A stretch of DNA of 5,556 nt. Origin: Thiotrichaceae bacterium (GTDB lineage Bacteria > Pseudomonadota > Gammaproteobacteria > Thiotrichales > Thiotrichaceae). The notes under the pieces were generated by a model. The model did not search any database. It was not told the DNA's origin and saw only the letters and a program-made list of their open reading frames with translations. The stretch lies in the NCBI GenBank assembly GCA_024762625.1, contig JANTHA010000149.1, positions 1 through 5,556 of the forward strand, written 5' to 3'. A program made the position numbers and the translations under genes. Positions 5,465 through 5,556 of the stretch are shown here, in pieces (the first letter of the stretch is position 1; each line of letters begins with the position of its first letter).

Positions 5465-5556
5465 AAAAACGGATCGATGCCAGAGACATAATAACAGCAA
5501 AAACATCTTGGTTTTTCACATCAAGGCATCCCGATCACTGAAATCTGCCGGCCATA
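5465..5556. other. Gap after uvrB with an imperfect long inverted repeat
   Basis: No gene is visible. GATCG-ATGCC (5472-5481, overlapping bases read as GATCGATGCC) can pair with GGCAT-CC-CGATC (5525-5536) with a small bulge. Inside the enclosed loop AAAAAC (5499-5504) pairs with GTTTTT (5511-5516). The outer stem is not followed by a T-run, so it is not a standard rho-independent terminator. It may be a transcript-end structure or a small repeat element; the window ends 20 bases later. Confidence 0.35.

Noticed and set aside
5499..5516. Rho-independent terminator for uvrB
   Set aside because: The AAAAAC/GTTTTT stem has a single GC pair and would be too weak on its own.

Overview
The window joins a decayed mobile-DNA region (about 1-2180) to two intact housekeeping genes (about 2180-5464). 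UvrB is the canonical proteobacterial type and the aminotransferase is of the aspartate/prephenate Igamma type. The two lie head to head, an arrangement I recall from several beta- and gammaproteobacteria. Together with mixed, moderate GC in the housekeeping genes, this suggests a beta- or gammaproteobacterium. I cannot fix the genus from sequence alone.

Left part. Positions 3-824 hold the 3' part of a tyrosine recombinase whose reading frame runs off the left edge of the window. All the catalytic residues expected of the family can be seen, so this may be the integrase of an island or integrative element. Positions 825-936 contain no gene, only a cluster of small competing stem-loops.

Middle part. 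About 937-1865 is a degenerate IS66-family element lying on the minus strand in the order tnpA, tnpB, tnpC. tnpA and tnpB are broken by frameshifts and, in tnpB, a nonsense codon, but keep the ATGA overlap typical of the family. tnpC survives only as an N-terminal stub. The right end of this relic (about 1865) abuts, at base resolution, the HUH motif of an IS200/IS605-type transposase on the plus strand, whose N-terminus is missing. That frame stays open to a stop at 2144 and is followed by a strong GC hairpin (2150-2170). The hairpin could be the right-end hairpin of the IS200-type element, and it also sits where the terminator of the convergent aminotransferase gene should be.

Right part. 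The aminotransferase gene (2180-3373, minus) and uvrB (3452-5464, plus) are transcribed away from a 78-bp shared promoter region. In it, one AATATACT octamer gives a good -10 hexamer on each strand. UvrB acts with UvrA and UvrC in nucleotide excision repair. The aminotransferase belongs to amino-acid biosynthesis, and the two proteins have no obvious functional link. Downstream of uvrB (5465-5556) there is no gene, only an imperfect long inverted repeat.

I found no convincing new defence or regulatory system. The most informative observations are the nested IS junction, the hairpin that may serve both as transposon end and terminator, and the overlapping divergent promoters.
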